Positions 6,847 to 15,819 of a stretch of 64,000 nucleotides of DNA are shown here, in pieces; position 1 is the stretch's first letter, and every line of letters begins with the position of its first letter. The stretch lies in the NCBI GenBank assembly GCA_022564295.1, contig JADFLR010000012.1, positions 1 through 64,000 of the forward strand, in the 5' to 3' direction. The notes under the pieces were generated by a model. That model did no database searches and had not been told where the DNA came from. It was given only the letters and a program-made list of their open reading frames with translations. The translations under genes were made by a program, and so were the position numbers. The DNA comes from Bacteroidota bacterium. GTDB taxonomy: Bacteria; Bacteroidota; Ignavibacteria; Ignavibacteriales; Ignavibacteriaceae.

Positions 6847-7614
6847 ATGGAAAACTTAACTGAGTTTAAAAAATTCATGTATTATTTAGCAAACATAAGC
6901 GCTAAGATTATCAAACCGTATTTTAGAACAAGAATGAACATCGAGTATAAAGGAGATAAATCTCCTGTAACTATTGCTGATAAAAATGCAGAGGAAGCTA
7001 TGCGTAGAGCTATCATAGAAGAATACCCTGGACACGGAATAGTTGGTGAAGAGTTTGGGAGCTATAAGGAGGATGCAGAATATAAATGGGTATTAGATCC
7101 GATTGATGGAACAAAAAGTTTTATTTGCGGGGTATTGAGTTTCGGTACTTTAATCGCTTTGTTAAAAAATGATGAACCTATTTTGGGAGTAATTAACCAA
7201 CCAATCCTAAATGAATTTTTAATAGGTGATAATAAAACCACTTTTATAAATAATAAACCTGCGTCAGTAAGAAATTGCAAGGACATTTCAGATGTGGTTT
7301 TATTAACTACTGATCATAATAACATTGAAGAATATCAAAATCTTGAAAATTTTGAAAAGCTAATAAGAAAAGTAAAACTTTACAGAAGCTGGGGAGATTG
7401 TTACGGTTATTATTTGTTGGCAACAGGATTTGCTGATGTAATGATAGACCCTATAATGTCATTTTGGGATACGATGGCTCTAATTCCAATTATTAAAGGT
7501 GCCGGCGGAATAATAACGGATTACAATGGGAATGATCCTGTGAATGGTAATAGTATTATTGCAGCTTCACCGGGTATCCATTCACAAGTAATAAAATGTC
7601 TTCATGAACATTGA
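6847..7614 (+). CDS. hisN: histidinol-phosphatase, inositol monophosphatase family
   Basis: A 255-residue magnesium-dependent phosphatase. It has the family metal-binding motifs GEEFG (67-71), DPIDGTKSF (84-92) with the catalytic Asp pair, and the late WDTMAL Asp. The DPIDGTKSFICG form and the 255-residue length are closer to the HisN histidinol-phosphatase group (step before histidinol in histidine biosynthesis) than to SuhB or CysQ. Neighbouring genes give no pathway support, so a general inositol- or nucleotide-phosphatase role remains possible. It lies just upstream of the tRNA on the other strand. Confidence 0.85.
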   Translation: MENLTEFKKFMYYLANISAKIIKPYFRTRMNIEYKGDKSPVTIADKNAEEAMRRAIIEEYPGHGIVGEEFGSYKEDAEYKWVLDPIDGTKSFICGVLSFGTLIALLKNDEPILGVINQPILNEFLIGDNKTTFINNKPASVRNCKDISDVVLLTTDHNNIEEYQNLENFEKLIRKVKLYRSWGDCYGYYLLATGFADVMIDPIMSFWDTMALIPIIKGAGGIITDYNGNDPVNGNSIIAASPGIHSQVIKCLHEH

Positions 7615-7719
7615 AAAATTTTAATAGTTTCGATTTTATCTTCCTGATATTGGATAAATTGTAATCGCAAAAAAACACTCTGGCTATTTTAACAACCTGG
7701 GTTAAAAGGGAACCAAAGT

Positions 7720-8883
7720 TTAGAGAGAAGAACCAACCTTTAATCTGAAGTTCACAAATATCTTGAGCAAGCCGAAACTTCCATCCGCTTTAGTTGAAAG
7801 AATAAGTGATGGCCCAATTGAGAAGGTACTGAAAGCCCAACTCTCAGCAATTTTTTGCACCATAAGGTTGAGCGCATATTGAGGAAGTCTGTTTTTGCTG
7901 CTCGGCATTGCATCAAACCAGAAATCGAATGTACTGCCGGCAAGAGACATCTCTCTGAAATCAATTCCGAAATGATATTCATCAAGATAGTTTGCAACAT
8001 AAACTCTGCCTTTAGTTGAACCTAATACTTTTATCGGATATCTGAATTCCCAGTTAAAATATGATCCTTCAACTAACCATGCCTTATATTTTACTGTTGA
8101 ATCTTCATTAAACACAACAGTTGCTTTATCCGGACCATAGTAACCTTTTATCTTCTTCTCAGTAAACTCTTCAGTTACACTTAGAAAACTAATCTCGAAA
8201 AAGTTACCGAATGGAAACACATAACCCAGCTGGAATCCTGTCGTTACAATTAGGTTATTATGGTTTTCACTTAAAATACCTTGTATAATCGGATCGAAGT
8301 TAGTAAATGCACCACCGTATGCTCCTAGCATATGAAAATTAGCTTCAACAAAGTTTGAATTAATCGGTCCTTCGTATCTTGTTTGGAAACCAAATGAAAT
8401 TCCAAGGTCTTTTTTAATCGGGACACCAAATCTTTCACCGCCAAGCATTTGTAAAAATGGGTTGATATACCACAGTGTAGAAGATATCTGTTGTTTTGTA
8501 GGAGGTTGAGTAAGTTTGCTAATTTTCAGTCTACCTACAACGCGTGTAAATACACTCCCGTAATTTATATCTTCTTCAAGATTTATCTTGAAGGGATAAG
8601 TTATAATCCTTGCTCTTAACTCAGGATTGAGAGCCAGGAAAGGATATAACGAACCCTTAATAGATATTGTTTGATTATTTGGGTCTCTCAAATCAGCAAT
8701 TATTTCCGCTTTTGGATCCGGTGGATCGATAAACAGCGCCTCTTGAATATGTATGAACAAACTATCATCCAAAGGTTCCATCTGGAAGTAAATTATTGGT
8801 TCATCATCTTGTGCAATTATTGTATTAATGGCAGGTGCCGTAAAAAGAATTAATAATAAAAAGAAGATTTGCTTTTGTTTCAT
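7720..8883 (-). CDS. predicted outer-membrane beta-barrel protein
   Basis: A 387-residue exported protein with a Sec signal ending near AINTIIAQ. The mature chain has an N-terminal region (to about residue 130) followed by repeated amphipathic strands with aromatic ends (GISFGFQTRYEG, NNLIVTTGFQLGYVFPFGNFFEISFL, IFVNFRLKVG), as in an outer-membrane barrel. I do not recognise a named family. It is the last gene of a minus-strand operon, 17 bases after the GldM-like gene, so it is the likely outer-membrane partner of that complex. Confidence 0.6.
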   Translation of the reverse strand: MKQKQIFFLLLILFTAPAINTIIAQDDEPIIYFQMEPLDDSLFIHIQEALFIDPPDPKAEIIADLRDPNNQTISIKGSLYPFLALNPELRARIITYPFKINLEEDINYGSVFTRVVGRLKISKLTQPPTKQQISSTLWYINPFLQMLGGERFGVPIKKDLGISFGFQTRYEGPINSNFVEANFHMLGAYGGAFTNFDPIIQGILSENHNNLIVTTGFQLGYVFPFGNFFEISFLSVTEEFTEKKIKGYYGPDKATVVFNEDSTVKYKAWLVEGSYFNWEFRYPIKVLGSTKGRVYVANYLDEYHFGIDFREMSLAGSTFDFWFDAMPSSKNRLPQYALNLMVQKIAESWAFSTFSIGPSLILSTKADGSFGLLKIFVNFRLKVGSSL

Positions 8884-8900
8884 AGATGGTATATGTTTTG

Positions 8901-9851
8901 TTATTTGGAAAAATCGGTAAAGAAAAATGAATCTCCAATCTGCACTCTATCTTTGGTTCTCTCATCAACAACTATAAAGAAGAAATTTGCTTTATATCTT
9001 CCGTCAGCTTCCTGGAGATCGCCATGACGTTCGATCCAGTCATCATATTGTGTTTCGTTAGCCGCAATTCGTAAAGACACATTATAAACAAGATTTCCTT
9101 TACTATCTTTTTGCGGACCAATTACTGAAATGGGGCCGGAATATGTGACCTTTAATTGTTCCGGTCGGCTATCAATAATTCTAACTGTAAAGGCAGTTAT
9201 CCTCTGTAATTCCTTAACATAAATATCCGAGTGGCTCATCTTGGTTGTTACGAGTTCAATATTCACTTCGGGCAGACGGTTTGGAATCACTTTTATTCTT
9301 TCCTCCTGACTTCCGAATTTAATTATAACTTCAGTTTGATCCTGGAGGTCAAATCTTTTTTCTTCACCGGGTGGTATTGTAGCAATAGGTATGTTCGGAT
9401 TAGCAGGGTCTATTATCGTAGTTGGAACGGTGCCGGAATTTTTGGCAATATTCCACGTGTTTTGTATAAACGTTTGTTTAAGTGAAATTGGAGATTGCAG
9501 TTTCGTTTGTTCTTCTACAATTTCCTCCGGTTCCTCTTCGGGCGGCGGTATTTCCTTAACTATATCTTTAAGATCCTGAACGCGCTGATTTAAACTTGCT
9601 AATTGATCTTTTAAGTCTTCATTCTCAACTAAAACCTCAGGGTCTATCTGAATGCTGAAATCAATACCTAATGCATATAAAGAATCCAGAATAGACACAA
9701 GCGAATCACGAACATTAATATCTACGGTTTCTTCTTCAAGGGCAACCTTTCTTAAATCGAGTTCCGCTCCCTTCATTGCAAGTATTGTAATGATAAAGAT
9801 ATACAGTACTTGATAAATGACAAATTTACTGTCTCGGTTTCTATTAATCAT
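8901..9851 (-). CDS. GldM-like periplasmic protein with N-terminal membrane anchor
   Basis: A 316-residue protein. Residues about 12-28 (VIYQVLYIFIITILAMK) form a single N-terminal membrane helix directly followed by charged residues, as in GldM/PorM. A periplasmic helical part has a coiled coil near 77-95 (LKDQLASLNQRVQDLKDI), then a Pro/Glu-rich linker and beta-rich domains to the end. In T9SS, GldM is driven by the membrane motor GldL; here the gene follows a multi-spanning GldL/TolQ-like gene by 15 bases. It is shorter than typical GldM (over 500 residues), so it is at most a divergent relative. A GGTGAG ribosome site supports the start. Confidence 0.5.
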   Translation of the reverse strand: MINRNRDSKFVIYQVLYIFIITILAMKGAELDLRKVALEEETVDINVRDSLVSILDSLYALGIDFSIQIDPEVLVENEDLKDQLASLNQRVQDLKDIVKEIPPPEEEPEEIVEEQTKLQSPISLKQTFIQNTWNIAKNSGTVPTTIIDPANPNIPIATIPPGEEKRFDLQDQTEVIIKFGSQEERIKVIPNRLPEVNIELVTTKMSHSDIYVKELQRITAFTVRIIDSRPEQLKVTYSGPISVIGPQKDSKGNLVYNVSLRIAANETQYDDWIERHGDLQEADGRYKANFFFIVVDERTKDRVQIGDSFFFTDFSK

Positions 9852-9866
9852 TTTAAATTCTCACCA

Positions 9867-10850
9867 TTATTTTTTTACAACAATTGCTTCTAAATGTTTT
9901 AATCCTGCCAGAGTTCTTTCATCGGTGAGAGAATTCGACGCCTGTGTAATTGACTCGGCGAGTGAACTCATTTCACGCAGCTTTTCAGAACTGATTGGCT
10001 GGCTATTACTTAGTTTATCCAGTATCTCCTGGATAGAAGCAAAATTCTTAAGCATTACACCACTTAACTTAGCAGTATGTTCCACCAAATTCTTATACTG
10101 TGCCATTTCTTCAACAGACATTTGAGTTTTTGCAGAACCAATTGCTTGTGGATTTATCTGTTTTAATATAGCTTTTGAATTTTCTATCTGAATTCGGGAG
10201 AAATACTTCTCTCTTATGTCTTTAACATGATTAACAACATTCTGGAATTCCACACCAAGTTGATCCAAAACCGGTTCAAACAGTTTACCTATTGCAAGTA
10301 CTATAAGTGCTTTAATTTCAAACGGAATGGCTATACCAAGAAAAACTTCTTCGCCTAACCTGATACTGACCAGAAGAATAGCTGCACCAATTAATGGTAA
10401 TGCAGTTGCAATGCTGTCAATCACACTTGTTGCTGCTTGTATTAAGCGATCGATAGTTTCTGTTGCAGGTGTTCGGATGATCTCAATTTTGAGTTTGCTG
10501 TAGCTAATAAACGCGATGAATAAAAAGAGACCGTAAGAAACAACAGGCAGCCACCAAAAAGAGTATGGTTCAAATGCTACTGTTGGTGGTTCCCATCCCG
10601 GGAAAAGAGATCTTGCAAGATCGAAAGTTACGTTTCCAAGGAATGGTACTGCAGAAACATCGAGAAAGAATGATACTATAAGAGCTATGATTGAAATCAG
10701 AGCAGGTTTGATAATTAGTTTAAACCTGATTTTACTTACGGCAGCCCTGGTATAACTATCCAATTCTTCTTCTAACCCGTTCTTAATTACCTCATCAGGG
10801 TCGTACAGTTTTGTACCGATTTCAACGGGTTCACTTTTTGTTTTTAACAT
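9867..10850 (-). CDS. multi-spanning inner-membrane protein, GldL/TolQ-like (tentative)
   Basis: Using the ATG at 10848-10850, which has GAGGT six bases upstream, the protein is 327 residues. Membrane segments fall near 45-63, 99-117, 150-165 and 170-188. The TALPLIGAAILL helix followed by a long region and a cytosolic coiled-coil tail (about 205-327) recalls MotA/TolQ/ExbB-type proton-channel subunits or GldL. The sequence is too divergent for a firm family call. It is first in the operon with the GldM-like and barrel proteins, which suggests an envelope-spanning machine using proton-motive force. A longer frame up to 10919 exists but lacks a ribosome site. Confidence 0.5.
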   Translation of the reverse strand: MLKTKSEPVEIGTKLYDPDEVIKNGLEEELDSYTRAAVSKIRFKLIIKPALISIIALIVSFFLDVSAVPFLGNVTFDLARSLFPGWEPPTVAFEPYSFWWLPVVSYGLFLFIAFISYSKLKIEIIRTPATETIDRLIQAATSVIDSIATALPLIGAAILLVSIRLGEEVFLGIAIPFEIKALIVLAIGKLFEPVLDQLGVEFQNVVNHVKDIREKYFSRIQIENSKAILKQINPQAIGSAKTQMSVEEMAQYKNLVEHTAKLSGVMLKNFASIQEILDKLSNSQPISSEKLREMSSLAESITQASNSLTDERTLAGLKHLEAIVVKK

Positions 10851-10919
10851 TGTTACCTCAAAAGGATTTATTACAAAATTTAAGCGGCCAATATAGTAAT
10901 ATTTAGAACCGTTAAACAA

Positions 10920-11396
10920 CTTATTTTGTTAGTATATAAGAACTTACAAGCTTTAGTTAAAAGATCATTATCAAATTATCAACTCCAAAATCAATTTTCA
11001 TACCAATGAAATTCCCTCCATTTCTTTTTTTACTCCAATTTTGAAGAACTTCACTTCTGGTATAATGAAGGTCATTTTTTCATCATTTCTAAAACATTTA
11101 TTGCTAAATTTGATTCTCTTTCAACGACGATATGCGGTACAATTAAAAAATACTTTGGTAATCATTGCTTGTTGTGTGAATATTTTACAATTAAACAGTT
11201 GATGCCAACTTTGGTTAGAACTAACAAATCATTATAGTATGATTAACGCTCTGCTATCATCATTAGTAAATCTTCATTCGTTTTTGTGACAAGTTTAGCC
11301 TAAATAAAGATTGATAATTTTAATAGTGGAAATACTATCTTTGCATTTTAAGATTTAGGTTTGATGATAATCAAAATCTTGTAATTAAATATTGAA
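10920..11396. other. divergent intergenic region, about 480 bp
   Basis: No open frame with a credible start is seen. It must hold the promoter of the minus-strand envelope operon and that of the plus-strand glycosyltransferase (listed at 11311-11343). A short TGAAG-AA-CTTCA repeat lies near 11040. Nothing else is supported. Confidence 0.5.
11311..11343 (+). promoter_or_regulatory. Bacteroidota-type promoter for the glycosyltransferase pair
   Basis: TTG at 11311-11313 and TATCTTTG at 11336-11343 are separated by 22 bases. This fits the TTTG / TAnnTTTG pattern known for Bacteroidota primary sigma factors. Transcription would start near 11350, about 47 bases before the coding start. Confidence 0.5.
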
Positions 11397-12104
11397 ATGT
11401 TGTTAATAATGAAATCCATAGTAATAATACCAGCATACAATGAGGAAAAATCAATCGCAAAAGTGATTGGGGATGTTCCAATAGATGTTGTTTCGGAGGT
11501 TATTGTTGTAAATAATAATTCAAACGATAACACAGAAACAGTTGCACTTAATGCAGGTGCTAAGGTTTTGTTCGAAAAACAAAAAGGGTACGGAGCTGCT
11601 TGTTTAAAAGGAATAGAATATCTTAAAGAAAATATTCCCGATATAGTTGTTTTTTTAGATGGCGATTACAGCGACTATCCGGAAGAAATAATTGATTTGA
11701 TAAAACCCATTAAGTATGATGATTATGATTTTGTACTTGGAAGCAGAGTGATGGGCGAAAGAGAAAAAGGTGCGTTACCTCTGCAATCAAGAATTGGCAG
11801 TATGATTGCCGGAAAATTAATTAGTTTGTTTTGGAAAGTGAAATACACTGATCTCGGTCCGTTCAGAGCAATTAAATATAATAAACTGTTAGAGCTTAAA
11901 ATGCAGGATACTTGGTTTGGCTGGACAGTAGAAATGCAAATAAGAGCAGCAAAGAAAAACTATAAAGTTTTGGAAATCCCGGTTCGCTATCGTAAACGTA
12001 TTGGTAAATCAAAAGTTACGGGAACATTAAAAGGAACTGTGATGGCAAGTTTAATAATTATGAAAACCATTTTTAGTGAGTTGTTTAAAAAGAATGCCAC
12101 ATGA
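11397..12104 (+). CDS. family 2 glycosyltransferase
   Basis: A 235-residue inverting GT-A fold enzyme. The N-terminal SIVIIPAYNEEKSIAKVI is the nucleotide-sugar-binding start of GT2, VNNNSNDNT follows, and FLDGDYSDYPEEI carries the DxD-type metal motif. It resembles dolichol-phosphate-mannose-synthase-like enzymes without the C-terminal membrane helices. Two starts four codons apart are possible (11397 and 11409). It overlaps the next gene by 11 bases, which encodes a TIGR04282-type enzyme; this pairing is common and suggests a shared glycolipid or glycan pathway. Confidence 0.9.
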   Translation: MLLIMKSIVIIPAYNEEKSIAKVIGDVPIDVVSEVIVVNNNSNDNTETVALNAGAKVLFEKQKGYGAACLKGIEYLKENIPDIVVFLDGDYSDYPEEIIDLIKPIKYDDYDFVLGSRVMGEREKGALPLQSRIGSMIAGKLISLFWKVKYTDLGPFRAIKYNKLLELKMQDTWFGWTVEMQIRAAKKNYKVLEIPVRYRKRIGKSKVTGTLKGTVMASLIIMKTIFSELFKKNAT

Positions 12105-12777
12105 AAAAAAAGATACGGCTATCATAGTATTTACAAGATTTCCAGTAGAAGGAAAGGTTAAAACTCGGCTTGCAAAAAATATGGGAAATAAATTTGCAGT
12201 TTCATTTTACAGAGTGTGCGCTGAACATACCTTCAAAGAATTACTAAAAATAAAGGAAACGGGCTCAGAGATATTTTTGTTTTGTTCGGAAGGGAATGAG
12301 ATTGAACAAGTAATGAAATGGGCGGGAAACGATTTTAATTATTATTCTCAGCAGGGAAATGATCTTGGATTAAAAATGCAAAACGCATTTGAAACTGTAT
12401 TTAAAAAAGGATATAAAAAAGCAATTATTATTGGAACCGATGCGCCTGATGTTAGTATGAACATAGTGCATAGTGCAATTTCAGTTTTAGATAATTACAG
12501 TGTAGTGATTGGTCCGGCAAATGACGGCGGGTACTATCTTTTAGGATTTAAATCAAAATTAATAGATTTATTTTCCGGAATTGAGTGGAGCACCGATTCG
12601 GTATTTAATAGTACTATTGAAAAATTGAATAATTCTAAAACTCATTATTTTGTGGTAGATGAATTAACCGACATTGACACTTTGGAAGATTTACAAAATT
12701 GGCTTAAGCACTATAAAGGTGATGCTGCTCATCCTATAAAATTTTTTTTAGAATCATATAGTAAGCAAATCCAATAA
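12094..12777 (+). CDS. DUF2064 / TIGR04282 family glycosyltransferase-like protein
   Basis: A 227-residue nucleotidyl/glycosyl-transferase fold protein. Signature segments are IIVFTRFPVEGKVKTRLA at the N terminus, IIGTDAPDVS in the middle and VIGPANDGGYYLLGFK, with DELTDIDTLEDL near the end. These define the DUF2064 family, some of whose members sit in arsenosugar pathways; the substrate here is unknown. I take the ATG at 12094; a GTG at 12076 is also in frame. It overlaps the preceding GT2 gene and is probably translated with it. Confidence 0.85.
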   Translation: MPHEKKDTAIIVFTRFPVEGKVKTRLAKNMGNKFAVSFYRVCAEHTFKELLKIKETGSEIFLFCSEGNEIEQVMKWAGNDFNYYSQQGNDLGLKMQNAFETVFKKGYKKAIIIGTDAPDVSMNIVHSAISVLDNYSVVIGPANDGGYYLLGFKSKLIDLFSGIEWSTDSVFNSTIEKLNNSKTHYFVVDELTDIDTLEDLQNWLKHYKGDAAHPIKFFLESYSKQIQ

Positions 12778-12893
12778 AGCAGGAATTTTTACCTTACATA
12801 ATTCATAAAAAATAAGAATTTTATAATCCAGCGGTATTTATTAAGTTTGCAATTCCTTAAAATGCTGTTCTCATCTCATAATCAATTATAATT

Positions 12894-13118
12894 ATGGCAA
12901 AGAAAAAACAAAAAAACAAACAAAGGCAAATAGGCAAAACAACAGTAGAAAAGAAACCTTTAATTGACCCGAAGCATAAAAATACTTTTTGGACAGTTAT
13001 TATACTTGTTATTCTGCTCATCTTTTTTATTGTAAATAATACGAGAGATGAACCTGAACAAGGACCATATCCCCCCGGTTATAAACCGGTGAAAGTTGAA
13101 ACAAATGTGCAATATTGA
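12894..13118 (+). CDS. small single-pass membrane protein
   Basis: A 74-residue protein with a Lys/Gln-rich N terminus (about residues 2-30), one membrane helix TVIILVILLIFFIV (about 43-56) and a short Pro-rich tail. The positive-inside rule puts the N terminus in the cytosol. Unknown function. It lies between the glycosyltransferase pair and the thioredoxin gene, with about 60 bases to the latter. Confidence 0.6.
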   Translation: MAKKKQKNKQRQIGKTTVEKKPLIDPKHKNTFWTVIILVILLIFFIVNNTRDEPEQGPYPPGYKPVKVETNVQY

Positions 13119-13179
13119 TTTAAACTCGTAAATTTAGTAGAAATTTATTATTAGAAATAGCAAACAAATGGAGTAAAGT

Positions 13180-13728
13180 ATGTTAAAAAAACTTTTAATT
13201 TTAGTGTTGCTGATATTTACTGCTGCTATGTATGGATGTAATGACAGCAACCCGAAATCGGAAATCACTAAAAGCAATTTACTTGCAGCCTTGAAGAGTA
13301 ATAAGGGTAATGACGCAGCACCTGATTTTACATTGTATACTTTGGATGGTGAAGAAGTTAGGTTATCAGATTATTTGGGCAAAGTAGTTATTTTAGATTT
13401 TTGGGCTACCTGGTGTCCACCCTGCCGTAAGGGTATCCCCGATCTTATTTCTATTCAGAATGAGTATAAAAATGAGTTGGTTGTGATAGGAATATCTTTA
13501 GATCAACCTGCCACACAAGATCAATTGGTCCCATTCATCGAAAGCTACGGTATTAATTATCCTGTAGTTTTGGGTAATATAGAAGTATCGGCTGCTTACG
13601 GTAATATTCAAGCCATTCCAACTTCATTTATTATTGACCAGGAAGGAAATATAATTAATAAGTATATTGGTCTTGTTCCCAAATCAACCTTGGTTGAAGA
13701 GATAAATTCACTACTAAACGGATTATAG
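13180..13728 (+). CDS. TlpA/ResA-type thioredoxin lipoprotein
   Basis: A 182-residue periplasmic thiol-disulfide protein. The signal peptide ends in AAMYGC with the lipidated Cys at 20. The thioredoxin fold starts with DFTLYTLDGEEVRLSDYLGK, and the active site WATWCPPC has Cys 79 and 82. The cis-Pro region is AIPTSFIID. Such proteins reduce disulfides in cytochrome c maturation or other envelope proteins. Which partner it serves is not shown. An intrinsic terminator follows. Confidence 0.93.
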   Translation: MLKKLLILVLLIFTAAMYGCNDSNPKSEITKSNLLAALKSNKGNDAAPDFTLYTLDGEEVRLSDYLGKVVILDFWATWCPPCRKGIPDLISIQNEYKNELVVIGISLDQPATQDQLVPFIESYGINYPVVLGNIEVSAAYGNIQAIPTSFIIDQEGNIINKYIGLVPKSTLVEEINSLLNGL

Positions 13729-13755
13729 AATCAGAAAAAATTAGTTTCTATGGGG

Positions 13756-13792
13756 AACTCGTTCAATATTAATTGAAGGATGAGTTTTTTTT
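13756..13792 (+). terminator. intrinsic terminator after the thioredoxin gene
   Basis: AACTC..TTCAAT pairs with ATTGAA..GAGTT around a 3-4 base loop, and eight T residues follow (13785-13792). It is 28 bases after the stop codon. Confidence 0.75.
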
Positions 13793-13897
13793 ATTCGAAG
13801 AGTTTTTCGATCACATCCTTAGAATTTTCTTTTCTTAGCAGAAGCTAATAATTTTCCTTTGTCTAAATTTTGAATTTGGGATTAATAAATTGTTTCT

Positions 13898-14289
13898 ATG
13901 GGAGAAGAAATAAACAAAACAAGCCAAGAATTTTAGTTGCTGAAGATGATAAAGAAAATCAGAAGTACCTGGACTTCATCTTGCGCAGGACTTATGACAT
14001 TTATTTTTGTGATTAACCGGATAAATATTTTATGCTTATTTCCAGCAAGAAGTACAATATTATTATTATGGATATAACCTTGAAAGGTGAACAGAGTGGC
14101 TTGTCACTTATCAGAAAACTAAAACGGAAAAAGGAATATCGTGAGATACCAATCGTTGGTTTATCTGCGCATGTTTTTAATCAGGATAGGAAAAAAGCAC
14201 TTGAAGCAGGTGCTGATGTTTATCTTACAAAACCAATCGAAAATAAAAAATTGATGGATACACTGGAAAAGCTGCTCGCACAGAAATAA
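13898..14289 (+). pseudogene. broken response-regulator receiver domain
   Basis: The reading frame from 13921 encodes a CheY-like domain: KPRILVAEDDKENQ with the acidic pair, YNIIIMDITLKGEQSG with the phospho-accepting Asp, PIVGLSAHVF and the late VYLTKPIEN Lys. The whole domain length is present. Two lesions disrupt it: a TAA stop in frame at 14014-14016, and the only upstream ATG (13898) is in another frame, which implies a shift near 13915-13920. Either the gene is dead or a shortened product starts at ATG 14032, which would lack the first strands. No kinase is adjacent. Confidence 0.8.
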
Positions 14290-14337
14290 ATCAACAAGCA
14301 GTTTGTTTTAATTCATTCTTAATTATAAAAGAAGGAA

Positions 14338-15387
14338 TTAGTTTACACCGCTTCTCAGAAACTTGGGTTCTTCTAAAGTTAAGATTAAAGAAATACGATG
14401 AGAATCTGGTAATCTGTCGATCTCCGACTCACTAAATCTTGCAAATGAATAATCGATGTTAAGCTTGGGAAGTTTTACACCCGCACCGACAGTAAATTGT
14501 TTAACATCATTATAACCGCCGCGAATAAAAACAAGATTTTCAATATTTACTTCCAACCCTGCGTGAAGATCGAAACTGACAGGACCAAGATTAAAGTTTG
14601 ATGCAAATTGTCTGTTTTCAAATCTAATATCAAAATCTAAAACGGGCATAATATAACCACCGAGAAATCCGGTAATAACATATGCGCTACCAAGTTTTAA
14701 TGTAGGTGAGATCAACTCGTTTCTGCCTGTATCCCAGGCAACTAAAGTAGTTGTTATATCCTGCACATTCACTCCCAGGTGGAAGTTTTCAAAAGGGGTA
14801 TAATATGCGCCAAGATCAAACCCGATTCCGGTTGCTCCAAATTCTGCAATATCTCTTCTAATTATTTTTATGTTTGCGCCCCAATAAAATTTATCAGACA
14901 ACCTTTTTGCAAATGTTAAGTAAAAAGCCCAATCCTGGTTGCTGAATTCTGTTATTCTTGAGTAATCGAGACGTGCAAAAATATTGTTTATATCATTAAT
15001 CAATTCACCTGTTTGTCCGTCAATTAATGCGTTGCGTGTATCGGGTATTCCATCAACACCAAGCCGCATAACACTTAAACCGAAACTCATATCTGTTCCA
15101 AAAGGAATTCCCACGGCGGCATAATCATAATTTACAAGATTACCGAACTGCTCTGAATGCATTAAAGAAATTTGAGGATAATTAAGATTGGCAAGACCTG
15201 CCGGATTATAATAACCTGCTGTTACGTCATTTGCAACGGCAACGAACGCGCCGCCCATCCCCAATGGTCTACCGCCAATTCCGATAGCCATAAATTCGCC
15301 GGCATATTTACCAAATACAGTTTGTGCATTGATAGATGTAATAGAGATGAACACTATTGAAAGCAATACGAATAACTTTTTAGGCAT
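14338..15387 (-). CDS. PorV/PorQ family outer-membrane protein
   Basis: A 349-residue barrel protein. The start at 15387 is fixed by AGGAG nine bases upstream. The signal peptide ends near ITSINAQ. The mature N terminus has AGEFMAIGIGGRPLGMGGAFVAVANDVTAGYYNPAGLANL, the hallmark of the FadL-like PorV/PorQ/UPF0164 group. PorV is part of the T9SS attachment complex that handles cargo with the C-terminal sorting tail, and such cargo genes occur in this window. Paralogs are frequent, so this one need not be the essential PorV. It is monocistronic. Confidence 0.85.
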   Translation of the reverse strand: MPKKLFVLLSIVFISITSINAQTVFGKYAGEFMAIGIGGRPLGMGGAFVAVANDVTAGYYNPAGLANLNYPQISLMHSEQFGNLVNYDYAAVGIPFGTDMSFGLSVMRLGVDGIPDTRNALIDGQTGELINDINNIFARLDYSRITEFSNQDWAFYLTFAKRLSDKFYWGANIKIIRRDIAEFGATGIGFDLGAYYTPFENFHLGVNVQDITTTLVAWDTGRNELISPTLKLGSAYVITGFLGGYIMPVLDFDIRFENRQFASNFNLGPVSFDLHAGLEVNIENLVFIRGGYNDVKQFTVGAGVKLPKLNIDYSFARFSESEIDRLPDSHRISLILTLEEPKFLRSGVN

Positions 15388-15420
15388 AAAAAAATACTCC
15401 TTAAAGACAATTTTCCGCAA

Positions 15421-15819
15421 AACATTGCAAAAAGATTGCCAATTAGAACTATAAAGTCAAGGCTATTTTTCTGTAAGGATTATGCATTGCCTGTAATTGA
15501 TACTTAACTGAATGGTATTTTTACACTATGTATAATTTTTTGTTACAATTTTTTAATTTGAAATGATACTGAACCTTTAAAACCATTAAAATAGATAAAA
15601 CCAACAAAATGTAAGCCGAAGATTTCAATTCTGATTCATCGCTGCCTTGTACTGTGGATTCTTAAAAATAATAAAGATTAATTTTCGTCGGTTTATAATT
15701 TTGTTTTTTTGTTAGAGGGAACTCACTAATAATTACTCCCTTGTGCATTTCCTTACAATAATGCTCGTTTTATCTGGCTATTAAAATCCTTAATCCTACA
15801 CCTTAACTTAAACTTCTTC
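15421..15819. other. intergenic region, about 400 bp
   Basis: AT-rich DNA between ychF and the PorV-like gene, both read leftward. It must hold the promoter of the PorV-like gene and the end of the ychF transcript. A weak GGGA/TCCC hairpin is seen near 15715-15745. I find no gene. Confidence 0.4.

Noticed and set aside
10851-10919. N-terminal extension of the GldL/TolQ-like protein
   Set aside because: The first 23 codons lack a ribosome site, while GAGGT stands at the right distance before the ATG at 10850.
14032-14289. Short response regulator of 85 codons as an intact gene
   Set aside because: The codons before it continue the same receiver fold across a stop, so the short frame is the back part of a broken gene.
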